DNA from: Agrococcus jejuensis | Lineage (GTDB): Bacteria; Actinomycetota; Actinomycetes; Actinomycetales; Microbacteriaceae | Length of the DNA: 64,000 bases | Reading direction: 5' to 3' | Assembly (NCBI RefSeq): GCF_900099705.1 | Contig: NZ_LT629695.1 | Coordinates: 2,294,001 to 2,358,000 of the forward strand | Part shown: positions 24,801 to 32,110 of the stretch, in pieces | Position numbering within the stretch: the first letter of the stretch is position 1 | Layout: every line of letters begins with the position of its first letter | Translations under genes and position numbers: made by a program | Notes under the pieces: model-generated | Told to the model about the DNA's origin: nothing | Seen by the model: the letters and a program-made list of their open reading frames with translations, nothing else | Databases searched by the model: none

Positions 24801-25829
24801 ATGCCCGAGATCGTCGCGACGAGCGGCACCTCGGGCGTGCCCAAGCAGGTGCTGCTGTCGGATGCCGCGATCGCCGCGTCGACCGACGCCGCCAACGAGG
24901 CGCTCGGCGGCGCGGGCCAGTGGGTGCTGTCGCTGCCCGACTCGTTCATCGCCGGCCGCAACGTCGTGTGGCGCAACGCGCCGTCGGGGGCGCCGCTCGT
25001 GCGCACCGAGGGCTCGTTCACAGCCGAGGCGTTCGTCACGGCCGTCGAGTCGCTCGAGCACGAGCGCCGCTACACGTCGCTCGTGCCGACGCAGCTCGCG
25101 CGCCTCGTCGACGCCGCGCAGCTCGACCGCTCGTTCGCCGGCCCCATCCGCCGGCTCGACCGCATCCTGCTCGGCGGTCAGCGCGCGCCGATCGGCCTCA
25201 TCGAGCGCGCCGCGCGGCTGGGGTGGAAGGTCACGCGCACGTACGGCATGACCGAGACGTGCGGCGGCTGCGTGTGGGACGGGCGGCCGCTGGGGCTCAC
25301 GAAGGTGCGGCTCACCGACCAGATCGAGATCTCGGGGCCGCACCTCGCCGACGGCTACTCCGACGAGGAGCTCACGGCGCGACGGTTCGTGCAGGATGCG
25401 AGCGGCACGCGCTGGTTCCGCACGGGCGACGCCGGCTCGCTCGTCGGCGGCCAGCTGCAGGTCTCGGGCCGCATCGACGACGTCATCGTGTCGGGCGGCG
25501 TCAACGTGTCGCTCGCGGCCGTCGAGCACGTCGTGCAGGTCTTCGCGCCCGACGCCGTCGTCGTCGCCGGCCCCGACGCCGAGTGGGGCGAGGTGCCCGT
25601 CGTCGTGACGACGCTGCGCCCCGACCTCGCCGAGATCCGCCAGGCGGTGCAGCACGCGCTCGGCAAGCCAGCGCGCCCCAACCACGTCGTGACGGTGTCG
25701 GTGATCCCCACGACCCACACGGGCAAGCCCGACCGCAAGCGCCTCTCGCGCCTCGTCGCGAGCCGCATGCGCCAGCGCCGCACCTCGTGGTGGCGCTCGA
25801 CCCCGTCGGCGCCCCGCCCGCCCCGCTGA
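24801..25829 (+). CDS. menE: o-Succinylbenzoate--CoA ligase
   Basis: A 342-residue acyl-adenylate-forming enzyme. The P-loop-like motif TSGTSGVPKQV is at residues 7-17, TYGMTETCGG near 151, the Asp of RTGDAGSL near 212 and the C-terminal lysine-containing TGKPDRKRLSRL near 316. The N-terminal subdomain found in longer acyl-CoA synthetases is reduced, as usual in short actinobacterial MenE. It activates o-succinylbenzoate for MenB. A repeat A element separates it from menA. Confidence 0.88.
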   Translation: MPEIVATSGTSGVPKQVLLSDAAIAASTDAANEALGGAGQWVLSLPDSFIAGRNVVWRNAPSGAPLVRTEGSFTAEAFVTAVESLEHERRYTSLVPTQLARLVDAAQLDRSFAGPIRRLDRILLGGQRAPIGLIERAARLGWKVTRTYGMTETCGGCVWDGRPLGLTKVRLTDQIEISGPHLADGYSDEELTARRFVQDASGTRWFRTGDAGSLVGGQLQVSGRIDDVIVSGGVNVSLAAVEHVVQVFAPDAVVVAGPDAEWGEVPVVVTTLRPDLAEIRQAVQHALGKPARPNHVVTVSVIPTTHTGKPDRKRLSRLVASRMRQRRTSWWRSTPSAPRPPR

Positions 25830-25901
25830 CCCGCGCGCGCGGGTCGCTGCGAACTTGCGCGTGCGCGGGTGCCGCTCGAGGTGCTCGACGAGCCGGCCAC
25901 G

Positions 25902-26059
25902 CAGCTGGTCGAGGAGGCCGCAGCCGAAGGCTGCAGCCGTCACGAGACCACGCGAGGTGCCCGCTCGACGCGACCATGCGCATGGCTGGGCAGGAGCGGC
26001 GGTCGCGTGGTCTCGTGACGCGTGCTCGCCCAAGGGCTCGCGCGCTCCTCGACCAGCTG
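25902..26059. repeat. Repeat A, copy 2 (inverted relative to copy 1)
   Basis: Bounded by CAGCTGGTCGAGGAG and its inverse. The left arm contains GCCGCAGCCGAAGGCTGCAG, which is the complement of the right arm of copy 1, so the elements are in opposite orientation. It lies between menE and the menA promoter, in an otherwise featureless 286-base gap. Confidence 0.8.
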
Positions 26060-26103
26060 GTGGGAGCGCGGCCGACCCGAGCGGGGTGTACGGGTGCCGC
26101 CGG

Positions 26104-26109
26104 TACGCT
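26104..26109 (+). promoter_or_regulatory. -10 box of leaderless menA
   Basis: TACGCT, six bases, then GTG 26116. It restarts transcription after the repeat A insertion. Confidence 0.5.
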
Positions 26110-26115
26110 CGATGC

Positions 26116-27114
26116 GTGGCGAAGACGAGCGCAGCACCCGGCGGACGCAAGCAGGACGAGCGCGCTCGCGCGCGCTCGGGCAACCCCGCCAGGCGCGGCA
26201 CGACGGTGCGCGCCGCGAAGCGCCCGCCGACCTTCGGCGACTGGGTCGCCGCGACGCGGCCCCGCACGCTGTCGATGGCGATCGCGCCCGTCGCCGTCGG
26301 CGTCGGCGCCGCGTTCGCCGCCCAGGGATACCACCTCGCGATCGCGCTGCTCGCGCTCGCCGTCGCGGTCTTCCTGCAGATGGGCGTCAACGTCGCCAAC
26401 GACTACTCCGACGGCATCCGCGGCACCGACGCCGACCGCAAGGGTCCGCGCCGCATCACGTCGTCGACCGCCGTCGACCCCAAGCGGGTGCGTACCGTCG
26501 CGATCGTGCTGCTCGGCCTCGGCGCCGCATCCGGCGTCGCGCTCGCGGTCGTGTCGCAGCAGTGGTGGCTGCTGCTCGTCGGCGCCGTGTGCGTCGCGCT
26601 CGCCTGGCTCTACACGGGCGGCCCGCGCCCCTACGGCTACTACGGGCTCGGCGAGCTCGTCGCCTTCCTCGTCTTCGGCATGATCGCCGTCAACGGCACC
26701 GTCTTCGCGACGCTCGGCCGCTGGACCGAGGACTCCCTCGTGCTCGGCGCCGCCATGGGCTGCTTCGCCGCGGCCCTCATGCTCGTGAACAACCTGCGCG
26801 ACGTCGACTCCGACCGCGCCGCAGGCAAGCGCACGGTGCCGACGCTCATCGGCCGCATCGCGTCGAAGGTGCTGTACGGCATCCTCATGCTCGTGCCGTT
26901 CGGCATCCTCGCGATCTACTCGCTCGCGCTCGCGTACGGCCCGTTCGTGCTGCTCGTGCTCGTGGTGGCCGTGCCGGCCGTCGTCATCGTCGCGATGGCC
27001 CGCACGACGCGCGACTACGTGACGGCGCTGGGCCTCACGTCGCTCACGACGTTGCTCTACGGCCTCGGCACGGCGGTCGCGCTGTGGGGCGGCATCACGG
27101 GCTTCGCGTTCTGA
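26116..27114 (+). CDS. menA: 1,4-Dihydroxy-2-naphthoate polyprenyltransferase
   Basis: A 332-residue UbiA-family membrane prenyltransferase that attaches the isoprenoid tail to DHNA. After a basic N terminus (about 1-35) come TRPRTLSMAIAPVAVG and the first Asp-rich motif NVANDYSDGIRGTDADRKGPRR near residue 94. The second Asp-rich motif, NNLRDVDSDRAAGKRTVPTLIG, is near 225. About eight to nine hydrophobic helices. The start is GTG just after a -10 box; the frame stays open upstream only because it runs through repeat A. Confidence 0.93.
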   Translation: MAKTSAAPGGRKQDERARARSGNPARRGTTVRAAKRPPTFGDWVAATRPRTLSMAIAPVAVGVGAAFAAQGYHLAIALLALAVAVFLQMGVNVANDYSDGIRGTDADRKGPRRITSSTAVDPKRVRTVAIVLLGLGAASGVALAVVSQQWWLLLVGAVCVALAWLYTGGPRPYGYYGLGELVAFLVFGMIAVNGTVFATLGRWTEDSLVLGAAMGCFAAALMLVNNLRDVDSDRAAGKRTVPTLIGRIASKVLYGILMLVPFGILAIYSLALAYGPFVLLVLVVAVPAVVIVAMARTTRDYVTALGLTSLTTLLYGLGTAVALWGGITGFAF

Positions 27115-27132
27115 CCCCGCGTCGGCCGCGCG

Positions 27133-27534
27133 TCAGCGGTCGGTGCGGTCGTCGCGCTCGGCGGCGGATGCATCCTCGTCGGTGACGAGGTCGGGATCGG
27201 TCGTCGTCGTCGCGACGGTGCCATCCTCGGCGTCGTCCTCGGCGTCGGCGCCCGCGTCGATCGACTCGTCGTCGGTCTCGGTCGCGCGCACGGCGTCGAC
27301 CGCCTCGTCCTCGACGTCCTCGTCGTCGCGGTGGCCGCGCTCGCCGCGCATCCGCGCGATCTCGGCGCTCACCGCGGCCTTCTGCCTGCGCAGGAACACG
27401 GCGCTCGCTGCGAACGCGAACAGCAGCGAGATGACGAGGGCGACGTACCACTCGACCTGCGCTGCGACGAGGATCGCGAACGGCGCGATGAACAGCGCAG
27501 CGCGCAGCAGGACGTAGGAGACGATGGCACGCAC
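27133..27534 (-). CDS. DUF4229-type small membrane protein with acidic tail
   Basis: A 133-residue protein starting at GTG 27534. Two hydrophobic segments (about 6-24 and 27-44) are followed by FLRRQKAAVSAEIARMRGER and a long Asp/Glu-rich, probably disordered cytosolic tail. The 'YVLLRAALFIAPF...SLLFAFAASAVFLRRQK' arrangement matches DUF4229 proteins, which in actinobacteria regularly sit between menA and menD. Role unknown; co-location suggests a link to menaquinone or the membrane. It is leaderless: AGCGTA (27541-27546) is TACGCT on its strand. Confidence 0.7.
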   Translation of the reverse strand: MRAIVSYVLLRAALFIAPFAILVAAQVEWYVALVISLLFAFAASAVFLRRQKAAVSAEIARMRGERGHRDDEDVEDEAVDAVRATETDDESIDAGADAEDDAEDGTVATTTTDPDLVTDEDASAAERDDRTDR

Positions 27535-27540
27535 GCATCC

Positions 27541-27594
27541 AGCGTACGCGCGCGGCGGAACCGGCAGCATCCGCATAGCCGCGGCGCGTACAGT
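27541..27594. promoter_or_regulatory. Divergent leaderless promoters
   Basis: On the minus strand TACGCT (27541-27546) lies six bases before GTG 27534. On the plus strand TACAGT (27589-27594) lies seven bases before ATG 27602. Both fit the local rule of a -10 box directly before the start codon. Confidence 0.5.
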
Positions 27595-27601
27595 GTGCGG
27601 C

Positions 27602-28054
27602 ATGGCGCGCTACCTCATCATCGGCGGCATCCTGGCCGTCGCGATGGCGGTGTACGCGATCGTCGACCTCACGATCACCGACGACCGTCGCATCCGCAGG
27701 CTCAATCGTGTGCTGTGGGCCGTGCTCATCGTGCTCGTGCCCGTCGTCGGCCCGCTGGGCTGGCTGTTCTGGGGCAAGGCGCCCCGCTCGGCCGCGCCGC
27801 CCGAGGGGCCGGAGGACTCGACGGAGTTCCGCACGCAGTTGGGCACGTGGGTGAGCGCCGACGAGTCGGATCGCCGCATCGCCGAGCTCGAGCAGCAGCT
27901 CGCCGCGCTCGACGACGAGGCGCAGGCCGATCAGGCTCGCCGCGACGAGCCCGCCGCCGAGGAGCCGACGGAGTCCGCCGACGACGAGACGGCCGAGACC
28001 GCCGACCACACGCTGCCCGCGGACGACCGCGACGACGACTCGCGCCGTGGCTGA
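27602..28054 (+). CDS. PLDc_N-domain small membrane protein with acidic tail
   Basis: A 150-residue protein with two transmembrane helices (about 5-26 and 38-59). DRRIRRLNRVLWAVLIVLVPVVGPLGWLFWG is the signature of the short 'phospholipase D N-terminal' anchor domain, without any phospholipase domain. The C-terminal half is Ala/Asp/Glu-rich and likely disordered. It commonly precedes menD in actinobacteria; function unknown. It overlaps menD by eight bases. Confidence 0.75.
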   Translation: MARYLIIGGILAVAMAVYAIVDLTITDDRRIRRLNRVLWAVLIVLVPVVGPLGWLFWGKAPRSAAPPEGPEDSTEFRTQLGTWVSADESDRRIAELEQQLAALDDEAQADQARRDEPAAEEPTESADDETAETADHTLPADDRDDDSRRG

Positions 28055-29663
28055 CGCGGCGGCCGCCGCCTACGCCGACCGCCTGCTCGCCGCCCTCGCC
28101 GACGCGGGCGTGCACGACGTCGTCGTGTGCCCGGGCTCGCGCTCGCAGGCGCTCGCCCTCGCTGCTGCGCGCCTCGCGCGCGAGGAGCGGCTGACGCTGC
28201 ACGTGCGCATCGACGAGCGCTCGGCCGGGTTCCTCGCCGTGGGCCTCGCCCGCGAGACGCACGCGCCCGTCGCGGTCGTCGTGACGAGCGGCACGGCCGT
28301 CGCCGAGCTGCACCCCGCGATGCTCGAGGCGCACCACGCCGACGTGCCGCTCATCGCGATCACGGCCGACCGACCGCCGGAGCTGCTCGGCATCCGCTCG
28401 AACCAGACGACGACGCAGCCCGGCATCTACGCCCATGCGGCGCGTGCGGTCGTCGAGGCGCTCGCCGCCGCGGATGCGACGCCCGAGGCGGATGCGGTGC
28501 GCGCGGTGCGGGAGGCGCTCGGCGCCGACGGCACCCGCGAGCCCGGCCCGGTGCAGCTGAACGTGGCGTTCCGCGACCCGCTCTCGGGCGGAGCGGTGCA
28601 CGCGCACGCAGCCGTCGAGCCCGTCGTCGTCGCACCGCGGCCGACGTTCCCGGTGTCGCCCGAGCCCGGCACCGTCGTCGTCGCGGGGGCCGACGCCGGC
28701 CCCGCCGCCTCCGAGCTCGCGATCGCGCTCGGCGCCCCGCTCATCGCCGAGCCGTCGTCGAACGCCCGCTTCGGCCCGAACCTCGTCGTGCCCGACGTCG
28801 CCGCGACCGAGCTCGCCGACGAGGTGCGCCGCGTCGTGGTGGTCGGGCACCCGACGCTCACGCGCATCGTCACCAGGCTCGTCCGCCGCGACGACGTCGA
28901 GGTGCTCGTCGCCGGACGCCGCGGCCTCGAGAACGTGCGCGGCACCGTCGTCGAGGGCGACCTCGTGGCCGAGGGCGCGCCGGGCGACTGGGCGCGAGCG
29001 TGGGTCGGCCGCTGGGTGCACACGTCGCGCCGCATCCTCGACGCCGGCGCCGAGGGCATCCCGGGCGCCGACCTGTCGCGCGAGCGCTACGCGCGCGCCG
29101 TGCTCGAGGATGCGCGCCGCCCCGTCACGCGCGCGATGCTCGCGAAGGCCGTGTGGGAGCACACGTGGCCGCACGATCGGCTCGTGCTCGGCGCATCCCG
29201 CCTCATCCGCGTGCTCGACGGCACCGTGGGCGGCAAGCCCCTCACGGTGCACGCCAACCGCGGCCTCGCAGGCATCGACGGCACGGTCTCGACGGCGATC
29301 GGCGTCGCGCTCGCCCACGACCGCGCCGGCGGTCGCGGCGTCACGCGGGCGCTCATGGGCGACCTCACGCTGCTGCACGACGTCGGCGGCCTGCACGTGC
29401 CTGCCGACGAGCCGCGGCCGCGGCTGCAGCTCGTCGTCGGCAACGACGGTGGCGGCACGATCTTCGACGACCTCGAGGTCGCCGCGACCGCCGAGCCCGC
29501 CGACTTCGCCCGCGTGCAGCGCACGCCGCAGCACGTCGACCTCGCAGCCCTCGCCGCCGCCTACGGCTGGCAGCACGTGCTGGTCGAGGACCGCGCGAGC
29601 CTCGAACGGGCGCTCACGGGAGCCGCGACGTGCATCGTCGAGGTGCGGCTCGCAGCCGACTGA
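28047..29663 (+). CDS. menD: 2-Succinyl-5-enolpyruvyl-6-hydroxy-3-cyclohexene-1-carboxylate synthase
   Basis: A 538-residue thiamine-diphosphate enzyme that adds 2-oxoglutarate-derived succinyl to isochorismate. The N-terminal domain has VVCPGSRSQALALAAAR and HVRIDERSAGFLAVGLA (catalytic glutamate near residue 57); the C-terminal ThDP/Mg domain has MGDLTLLHDVGGL near 438 and VGNDGGGTIF near 465. The length fits the family. It starts with GTG inside the end of the preceding gene. Confidence 0.93.
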   Translation: MADAAAAAYADRLLAALADAGVHDVVVCPGSRSQALALAAARLAREERLTLHVRIDERSAGFLAVGLARETHAPVAVVVTSGTAVAELHPAMLEAHHADVPLIAITADRPPELLGIRSNQTTTQPGIYAHAARAVVEALAAADATPEADAVRAVREALGADGTREPGPVQLNVAFRDPLSGGAVHAHAAVEPVVVAPRPTFPVSPEPGTVVVAGADAGPAASELAIALGAPLIAEPSSNARFGPNLVVPDVAATELADEVRRVVVVGHPTLTRIVTRLVRRDDVEVLVAGRRGLENVRGTVVEGDLVAEGAPGDWARAWVGRWVHTSRRILDAGAEGIPGADLSRERYARAVLEDARRPVTRAMLAKAVWEHTWPHDRLVLGASRLIRVLDGTVGGKPLTVHANRGLAGIDGTVSTAIGVALAHDRAGGRGVTRALMGDLTLLHDVGGLHVPADEPRPRLQLVVGNDGGGTIFDDLEVAATAEPADFARVQRTPQHVDLAALAAAYGWQHVLVEDRASLERALTGAATCIVEVRLAAD

Positions 29664-29693
29664 TCGCTCGGGGCGCGTCACTATGCTCTGGCC

Positions 29694-30743
29694 ATGAGCG
29701 ACATCCCCGCAGCAGTCCGGCACGCCCGCCGAGGCGTGCGCCTCGCCGAGATCGACCCGCGCTCGACGCCCGGCTTCACGGGCGACAAGGCCGCGGGGGA
29801 GGCGCTGCTCGCCGAGCGCGCCGAGCACCTCGCCGAGCTGCAGGAGCGGCTGCACGCATCGGCGTCGGCAGGCGACGGCCGCAGCGTGCTCCTGCTGCTG
29901 CAGGGCATGGACACCGCGGGCAAGGGCGGGCTGGTGCGGCACGTCGTCGGCGCCGTCGACCCGCAGGGCGTGCGCATCACGTCGTTCAAGCGGCCGACGC
30001 CCGCCGAGCGTCGCCACGACTTCCTGTGGCGCATCGAGCGCGCGCTGCCGCAGCCCGGCCAGATCGGCGTCTTCGACCGCTCGCACTACGAGGACGTGCT
30101 CATCCATCGCGTGCGCGGGCTGTCGAAGCCCGAGGTCATCGAGCAGCGCTACGGCCGCATCGTCGACTTCGAGCGGCAGCTGGCCGACCAGGGCGTGCAC
30201 CTCGTGAAGGTCATGCCGCACATCTCGTACGGCGAGCAGGGCGCCAGGCTGCTCGAGCGCCTCGACCGGCCCGACAAGCACTGGAAGTACAACCCGGGCG
30301 ACGTCGACGAGCGCACGATGTGGGCCGAGTACCAGCAGGCGTACACGATCGCGATCGACCGCACGGCGCGCGTCGCGGCGCCGTGGCACGTCGTGCCGGC
30401 GGATCGCAAGTGGTTCGCGCGCCTCGCCGTGCAGGAGCTGCTCATCGAGGCGCTCGAGGCCATCGACCCGCAGTGGCCCGTCGCCGACTACGACGTCGAT
30501 GCCGAGCGTGAGCGGCTCGTGGCGCTCGGCGGCATCCCCGAGGAGGCGCTCGCGGCGTCGCCCGCGCTCGCTGCGCCGGTGGTCGCGAAGGGCGCGAAGC
30601 GCGCGAAGGCGAAGGATGCGAAGTCGAAGTCGAAGGCGGCGCCGAAGTCGAAGTCGACGGCGAAGTCCACGTCGAAGACCGAGTCGAAGGCCAAGGCAGC
30701 CCCGAAGTCCAAGGCGAAGCCGAAGGGCAAGGGCAAGCGCTGA
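29694..30743 (+). CDS. Polyphosphate kinase 2 family protein with lysine-rich tail
   Basis: A 349-residue kinase transferring phosphate between polyphosphate and nucleotides. Walker A LLQGMDTAGKGGLVRHV is near residue 71, Walker B IGVFDRSHYEDVL near 124, and the lid arginines lie in HWKYNPGDVDERTMW near 200. The catalytic part ends near residue 285. The last 50-60 residues are nearly all Lys, Ser, Ala, Thr and Pro in short repeats (KSKSKAAPKSK), resembling histone H1-like tails. TATGCT plus six bases precedes the ATG (leaderless). PPK2 class cannot be assigned with certainty. Confidence 0.88.
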   Translation: MSDIPAAVRHARRGVRLAEIDPRSTPGFTGDKAAGEALLAERAEHLAELQERLHASASAGDGRSVLLLLQGMDTAGKGGLVRHVVGAVDPQGVRITSFKRPTPAERRHDFLWRIERALPQPGQIGVFDRSHYEDVLIHRVRGLSKPEVIEQRYGRIVDFERQLADQGVHLVKVMPHISYGEQGARLLERLDRPDKHWKYNPGDVDERTMWAEYQQAYTIAIDRTARVAAPWHVVPADRKWFARLAVQELLIEALEAIDPQWPVADYDVDAERERLVALGGIPEEALAASPALAAPVVAKGAKRAKAKDAKSKSKAAPKSKSTAKSTSKTESKAKAAPKSKAKPKGKGKR

Positions 30744-31003
30744 TGCTCGACCTGCGCCCCGGCTGCGAGTGCTGCGACGTCGACCTGCCGCCCGCATCCC
30801 TCGCCTTCATCTGCACGTTCGAGTGCACATGGTGCGCGTCGTGCGCCGAGCGCATGGCGCACGTCTGCCCGAACTGCGGCGGCGACCTCGCGCGGCGGCC
30901 CATCCGCCCCGAGCGCCTGCTGGCCGCGAACCCGCCGTCGACGACGCGCGTCGTCGCACCCGGCTGCGCCGAGCGGCTCGCGCTCGCGGGAGGCGCAGGG
31001 TGA
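30743..31003 (+). CDS. DUF1272 cysteine-rich protein
   Basis: An 86-residue protein: LDLRPGCECCDVDLPP, then FICTFECTWCASCA, then CPNCGGDL. The many cysteines likely bind zinc; the pattern is that of DUF1272. No enzymatic function is known. It overlaps the PPK2 stop by one base and the next gene by four, so it belongs to the ppk2 transcript. Confidence 0.85.
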   Translation: MLDLRPGCECCDVDLPPASLAFICTFECTWCASCAERMAHVCPNCGGDLARRPIRPERLLAANPPSTTRVVAPGCAERLALAGGAG

Positions 31004-31674
31004 CCAGGAGCATCTGGCTCACGACGTGGCAGCTCGGCGACGACGGCGTGAACGTGGCGGTCGGCGACCACGTCGACTGGCTCGCCTTCCTGCCGACCCC
31101 GTGGGAGGGGCAGCGGCTGTTCGCCGGTCGTCGCACGATCGACCTCGCGGTCGACGCGCACCGGGCAGCGGGCATCTTCCGCGATGCGTACGGCGTCGTG
31201 GTCAGCGGCGACGGAGCCCTGTGGTCTGCGCGCGGGGTCGTCGCCGGCGTCGAGGCGGTGACGGTGGCGTACCGCCCGGGCGCCATGGGCGACGAGCCCG
31301 TCGAGGGCTCGGCCACGACCGAGCCGATCGAAGCCACCGACGATCGGTCGTGGGGCATGTGCCGCGCGCACGACGCCGCGGGCTTCGTCGTGACGCTGCG
31401 CGACGAGCACGTGCAGCCCATCGTGCCGACGCTCGAGCGATCGGTGTGGAACGCGGAACCGATCCCGGAGATCGAGATGGACACGTCGGACGACGGGGCG
31501 AGCACCTTCGCCGACGCGAGCGGCTGGCCAGAGACGCTCATCGACCCCGAGCCCTGGGTGCCGCTGCACGACGAGGTCCCGGAGCTCGCCGAGGGCGAGA
31601 CGGTCGTGCTCGTCGCGTCGTACGACGAGCCCGACGCCGCCTCCTTCTGCCGCCACCCGTCGCACCGCGCCTGA
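31000..31674 (+). CDS. Conserved hypothetical protein, DUF6578-like
   Basis: A 224-residue soluble protein from GTG 31000. It opens with SIWLTTWQLGDDG and has mixed beta-rich regions (GDHVDWLAFLPTPWEG near residue 27, WGMCRAHDAAGFVVTL near 118) and a Glu/Pro-rich end. I recall similar actinobacterial proteins labelled DUF6578, but this is from memory. No signal peptide or membrane segment. It is translationally coupled to the DUF1272 gene. Confidence 0.55.
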   Translation: MTRSIWLTTWQLGDDGVNVAVGDHVDWLAFLPTPWEGQRLFAGRRTIDLAVDAHRAAGIFRDAYGVVVSGDGALWSARGVVAGVEAVTVAYRPGAMGDEPVEGSATTEPIEATDDRSWGMCRAHDAAGFVVTLRDEHVQPIVPTLERSVWNAEPIPEIEMDTSDDGASTFADASGWPETLIDPEPWVPLHDEVPELAEGETVVLVASYDEPDAASFCRHPSHRA

Positions 31675-31699
31675 CCGGCGAGCGCACCGGGCGCATGCG

Positions 31700-32098
31700 T
31701 CAGTCGGCGGTCGTGTGCCCTGCAGCCGAGAGCACGCCGAGTGCGCGCTCGCGATCGTCGGCGGCGACGAGCACGAGGTCGGCCGTCGCGGTGCCGACGA
31801 CGAAGACGGCGAGGCCCGCCGCCGAGAGCGGCGCCGCGATCGACGCCGTCATGCCCGGGGCGTCGAGCCCGTGCGCCGTGCCGCCGGTCCACAGCGCCAC
31901 CCAGCGCTCCACGTCGGCGTCGACGGCCGCGCGGATGCTCGTCGTGCCGTCGGGCGCCCGCACGATCGCGACGACCCCCTCGGCGTCGACGTGCGCCGCG
32001 GGGTCGGCGTCGTGCTCGACGACGAGCTCGCCCGGCAGCACCTCGACGACCTGGGGCACGATCGCGAGCGTGATGGATGCGGCTGCGGCGTCGGGCAT
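31700..32098 (-). CDS. ACT-domain protein (CASTOR/ACT_7 type)
   Basis: A 132-residue protein with two ACT-like repeats. The second contains WVALWTGGTAHGLDAPGMTASIAAPLSAAGLAVFVVGTATADLVLVAADD, the arrangement found in CASTOR/ACT_7 proteins that bind amino acids. No catalytic domain, so it is a stand-alone sensor or a regulator of an unknown partner. It is leaderless: TAGGGT at 32105-32110 lies six bases before the ATG, inside the last codon of the extended menF frame. Confidence 0.75.
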   Translation of the reverse strand: MPDAAAASITLAIVPQVVEVLPGELVVEHDADPAAHVDAEGVVAIVRAPDGTTSIRAAVDADVERWVALWTGGTAHGLDAPGMTASIAAPLSAAGLAVFVVGTATADLVLVAADDRERALGVLSAAGHTTAD

Positions 32099-32104
32099 CC
32101 GACG

Positions 32105-32110
32105 ACCCTA
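32105..32110 (-). promoter_or_regulatory. -10 box of the ACT-domain gene, overlapping the menF stop
   Basis: Minus-strand TAGGGT is followed by CGTCGG and ATG 32098. Its first three bases (complement of 32108-32110) are the TAG that ends the extended menF frame. Confidence 0.5.

Noticed and set aside
25855..26115. Longer N terminus for menA
   Set aside because: The upstream extension is translated repeat A. GTG 26116 follows a -10 box at leaderless spacing and matches family length.
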